Source: UBA2112 sp964488555 | GTDB lineage: Bacteria > Patescibacteriota > Saccharimonadia > Saccharimonadales > Saccharimonadaceae | Assembly (NCBI GenBank): GCA_964488555.1 | Contig: CAZAUF010000010.1 | Coordinates: 1 to 5,503, forward strand | DNA length: 5,503 bases | Direction of reading: 5' to 3' | Shown here: positions 5,068-5,503 of the stretch, piece after piece | Numbering within the stretch: the stretch's first letter is position 1 | Layout of the letters: each line of letters begins with the position of its first letter | Program-made: the position numbers and the translations under genes | The notes under the pieces: generated by a model | What the model was told of the DNA's origin: nothing | The model's input: only the letters and a program-made list of their open reading frames with translations | Databases searched by the model: none

Positions 5068-5503
5068 TGACGCGTCGAACACAACGGCGTACTATGAGTG
5101 CCATAAAACACTTCTATCTGGTGTTACTTACTTTATGTCTTTCACTTGCATTCATTCCGACACCTCTTGTATTTGCCGATTCAGGCAATAAACTTTATAT
5201 CACACCGAACAACTCTCAAATGAACGTTAACTCAATTTTTACAATCCAAGTTGGGAGCTACGCGGAGAATGCTGTAACAAATGGCAGTGTCAGCGGAACA
5301 TTGAACTTCACCTCAGGACGCCTCCAGGTTATTGATGTTTCAGTTAGTGGAAGCGGTTATGCTTCTCCTTCTATTACTCAAAATTCAGCATCCATAGGCT
5401 TCACCGCATCCCGCTCCCCGGCACCAAGTGGTATTGCGAAAATTTTTAGTGTGACATTTAAAGCAAAGGCGGCAGGTAAAGCTACTGTCAGTTTCAGCAA
5501 TGC
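5064..5503 (+). CDS. Second secreted cohesin-like protein, 3' end outside window
   Basis: The first 146 codons are present and the frame is open to the edge. Residues 1-38 are a signal peptide: a long basic n-region (MMTRRTQRRTMSAIKH), a hydrophobic core about 18-30 and cleavage after VFA, as in the upstream protein. A cohesin-like domain starts near 41 with KLYITPNNSQMNVNSIFTI, then VSGTLNFTSGRLQVIDV (76-92) and IFSVTFKAKAAGKATVSFSN (127-146). These align with VTGTLNFPENLLQVVD and LFSVTFQAVASGTASVSF of the preceding protein, so the two are tandem paralogs. The start overlaps the upstream stop (ATGA) and has GAGGG upstream; ATG at 5067 and 5094 are alternatives. The core contains Cys but no lipobox, so it is not a lipoprotein. 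Whether it also has a linker, Fn3-like domain and anchor lies beyond the window. Confidence 0.85.
   Translation, partial: MMTRRTQRRTMSAIKHFYLVLLTLCLSLAFIPTPLVFADSGNKLYITPNNSQMNVNSIFTIQVGSYAENAVTNGSVSGTLNFTSGRLQVIDVSVSGSGYASPSITQNSASIGFTASRSPAPSGIAKIFSVTFKAKAAGKATVSFSN

Noticed and set aside
5040..5100. One long surface gene split by a frameshift at 5064-5067
   Set aside because: The downstream frame begins with its own basic n-region, hydrophobic core and VFA cleavage site, and has its own Shine-Dalgarno, so these are two genes.
4964..5191. 75-codon plus-strand ORF across the gene junction
   Set aside because: It is an alternate frame over the end of the first surface gene and the start of the second. 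The ATGA overlap and GAGGG support the frame starting at 5064 instead.
1..5503. Alternative genetic code with TGA as glycine (code 25)
   Set aside because: No in-frame TGA occurs inside the large genes, and TGA at 5065-5067 acts as a stop with a new gene starting on it.

Overview
The window looks like a piece of a Patescibacteria (CPR) genome, most likely Candidatus Saccharibacteria (TM7). This is inference. It rests on the small, tightly packed genes, a start apparently read from a leaderless mRNA, a cohesin-like surface protein with a PSPKP-type linker, and a short three-helix membrane protein of a kind I associate with CPR genomes. No marker gene is present to prove it. The standard bacterial code fits: the large genes contain no in-frame TGA, and one of them ends in TGA.

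Layout. Bases 1-26 may hold the first codons of a minus-strand gene leaving the window. tRNA-Val(GAC) follows at 88-164 with its own promoter and a strong terminator. Bases 212-302 are non-coding and carry short direct and inverted repeats. A consensus-like promoter then drives a 51-codon ORF (338-493), apparently without a leader. Facing it on the minus strand is a short operon that reads from tRNA-Thr(CGT) (2643-2718), through a three-helix membrane protein (2171-2548), into a family 2 glycosyltransferase (538-2163). It ends at a hairpin terminator at 485-512. tRNA-Asp(GTC) (2832-2909) lies divergent from tRNA-Thr and has its own promoter and terminator.

From 3031 to the window edge is a plus-strand surface-protein operon. 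The first gene encodes a secreted, membrane-anchored protein: signal peptide, cohesin-like domain, Pro/Ser/Lys linker, Fn3-like domain, Ig-like domain, one transmembrane helix, and a lysine-free Pro/Ser/Thr/Glu-rich cytoplasmic tail. Its stop codon overlaps the start of a second secreted cohesin-like protein, which is cut by the window end.

Together the genes suggest a locus for the cell envelope: a membrane glycosyltransferase with a small membrane partner, and a pair of surface adhesin- or scaffold-like proteins, set between single tRNA genes. No mobile element, CRISPR array, rRNA or toxin-antitoxin pair was seen.
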